Shown here: piece by piece, positions 62,246 through 64,000 of the stretch
Numbering within the stretch: the first letter of the stretch is position 1
Layout of the letters: every line of letters begins with the position of its first letter
NCBI GenBank assembly: GCA_945643635.1
Contig: CALZFC010000019.1
Coordinates: forward strand, 3,946,001 to 4,010,000
Length of the DNA stretch: 64,000 bases
Direction: 5' to 3'
From: Allodiplogaster sudhausi
Lineage: Eukaryota; Nematoda; Chromadorea; Rhabditida; Diplogasteridae
Program-made: the position numbers and the translations under genes
The notes under the pieces: generated by a model
What the model was told of the DNA's origin: nothing
What the model saw: only the letters and a program-made list of their open reading frames with translations
Databases searched by the model: none

Positions 62246-64000
62246 ATGGACGGCCACGGAGACAGACGCGAGCGGACGGTGTATGTGTGGATGCTCGAGC
62301 GCACCGTCAACGACGACCAGATCTACAAGATCTTCTCATCGGTTCGATGCTCACCAAGAGTCTTGGTTTCCCTTGCCCTCGCCTCCCAACCTTCATCAAC
62401 ATCATTCCCATCGACAACCCTTCCCCCTTTCCTTGCCTTTCTCCTTTATCCTGCCTTGCTTCCATCAATATAGATATGGATGCTTAAAAAGAATGTATTA
62501 ACGCTTCCCAACCTTTCGCTATTCAGTTAAATAAAGATGAATTCTCCCGAACACATTCTTTTTCTTTAGATTGGACCCATCGAAAAGCTGATCTTCAAGA
62601 CGAATGTCGATGGTTCGTGCTCTTCTCATCGTTGTTTTGATTTTGCGGGTGTATTATTGATCAGTTTGATCACGGGGCCACTCTCCTGCTTTAGAACACG
62701 TTCTCGTGTTTCTTTGGTGGTTGAACTTTGATCTCAAAAGAACTTTGGATCCCGGAGAACTTTGTGATTCTAGGAGAACCTTGATCTCCCTACTATACTT
62801 ACAGGCAGTCCACAGCACGCTCTGGTCGTCTACCGCTACGTTGACTCGGTGCTGCAGGCCATGAGCTCTCTGCAGGGAGCCGAACTCAACGGCCGGCCTA
62901 TCGCGCTCCGTCCTCTCAGGTCGAGTTTTCTCCCTCAGCCCACCTCTCCCACCTCCCGGACGAGCTTTCTTGGATAGCTTGTAGATCATGAGGCATTGAC
63001 GAATGTGGGTCAGTGGCGGGTCTCGGGTCGATCGATATGGCCAACAGTTGTGGTGTCATAAGGGTTGAGATATGCTGATCAGGGTTAAAAAAAGGTACTG
63101 TCGATTCGAGAGTCCCACCCTTATTCTGGGCCTCCCCAAAGCCCTACCCCATCATGTTTTTGAGGGACATTTAGACAAAAACAGCTAACCCACCCTGTTT
63201 TCCGGGCCTAATAACTCCATACCCCACCCTAATCTTTTGGGTCCTCGACAGTGGCTTTTATTCCCTGCTGCTGATATGGTAGTATCTTCAAGATGATGAT
63301 ATAAACTATCATATCATAATTAATGAGAAACGAATAGATGACTGTTGAATATTGATCGATCAATATCTTTGCAGAGAGAGCAGCCACTGTTCGTACATCC
63401 CAATGCATCATCCTCGCATGCACCCGAACATCTACACGTCCTCCTCCGAAACATCTCATCATCATCACCAGCAGTACCCTCGCGCCGCCGCCGAGCCCCC
63501 CGCGCGCTCCTCTCCGCCTCCCCCCTCGCCAGCCCAGGCTACTGCTGCCGCCCCTCGCCGTGCTGCCACTGCTCCCCCGATGACCTCTCTCCGCTACAGA
63601 CGCCAGCCACCACCGCCGATCAATACCAGGATTACGCACGAGGTTGGTAGATCAAAGGAAGGTCACTGGACCATCAAGATACCATAACCCTTATAAGAGG
63701 CCGGCTTTTGTGGTAAAGGAAAAAGAGGTTTGGACCAACTCTCAATTTTCTTAAGAGAGTCCGCCCGAGCGGTCCAATGTGGGGCGACTCGCCGCTTGTT
63801 CTCTCCGGCACTGCGATCTGGTCCCCAGTCCATCCGCCCACCCCGCGCTACTCGACCGAGGTCTCCCAGGCGAGGTTAGGAATATGAGGAGATTAGGACG
63901 GTGGATGGCCCCCTCAAACTCGTGTGCTCCTTTCAGCAATTCCTCCTGCGAGTGCGACACTTCTGAGCTTCTCTCCCGCACGAAGATTTCGTCACCCAAG
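62246..64000 (+). CDS. RRM protein with His/Pro-rich tail, partial (runs off the window)
   Basis: Exons 62246-62341, 62570-62612, 62805-62919, 63375-63642, 63756-63874, and 63937 to the window end. All phases agree and the frame is still open at 64000. Residues about 9-84 form an RRM: RNP2 position TVYVWML, then IYKIFSSIGPIEKLIF, HALVVYRY at RNP1 and LNGRPIALRPL. The W in place of the usual G of RNP2 (VYVWML against VYVGNL) and the poorly conserved RNP1 aromatics suggest atypical RNA binding. The architecture resembles RBM7/SF3B4-type nuclear RRM proteins, but no clear orthologue was recognised. The following region is His/Pro/Ala-rich (MHHPRMHPNIY; HHHHQQYPRAAAEPPARSS). Confidence 0.75.
63097..63252. 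mobile_element. Short inverted-repeat element in an RRM-gene intron
   Basis: ACTGTCGA at the left is inverted at the right (TCGACAGT), and AGAGTCCCACCC resembles the inverse of the inner right side. The interior repeats CCCACCCT and CTACCCCA motifs as in the elements at 26455 and 53091. Non-coding, about 156 bp. Confidence 0.6.

Overview
The window is nuclear DNA from a nematode, most likely a free-living rhabditid-type worm. The evidence is gene structure (many short exons, short introns, T-rich TTTCAG-type acceptors, acceptors just before start codons that suit spliced-leader trans-splicing) and content: two damaged copies of the nematode major sperm protein (MSP) gene, a Quaking/ASD-2-type STAR protein, and a DM-domain (MAB-3/DMRT) protein. 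No bacterial, rRNA, tRNA or CRISPR feature was recognised. All gene models were spliced by eye and checked for reading-frame phase.

Layout. 1-3.6 kb: degenerate tandem repeats and a perfect hairpin, no firm gene. 3.7-8.4 kb (minus): an unknown protein with an RRM-like segment, then a Tyr/Gln-rich protein built on a 45-bp repeat. 9.4-10.1 kb: two truncated MSP fragments facing away from each other. 11.3-14.8 kb (minus): secreted glutaminyl-peptide cyclotransferase. 14.8-24 kb: gene-poor and full of (GA)n/(CT)n arrays. 24-27.9 kb (minus): mitochondrial translocase subunit TIM50. 29-33.7 kb (minus): a 757-residue helical protein with an exon-level internal duplication. 34.4-34.8 kb (plus): a small secreted peptide precursor. 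36-40.1 kb (minus): a signal peptide / Thr-rich stalk / transmembrane protein with a frameshifted 21-bp repeat and a 1.7-kb TTAA-flanked foldback element in one intron. 41.7-42.5 kb (minus): an unknown Ser/Ala-rich protein. 45.3-46.5 kb (minus): the DM-domain protein. 46.5-51.4 kb: gene-poor, GA-rich. 51.4-55.3 kb (minus): the STAR protein. 57.8-61.3 kb (minus): an RRM-plus-Tudor protein. 62.2 kb to the window end (plus): a divergent RRM protein, still open at base 64000.

The last 13 kb groups three RNA-binding proteins (STAR/KH, RRM-Tudor, RRM). The last two diverge from a shared ~0.9-kb promoter region. The other genes have no evident common pathway. Interspersed are short inverted-repeat elements, mostly intronic, and many GA/CT microsatellites that are dense in some blocks and nearly absent from others.
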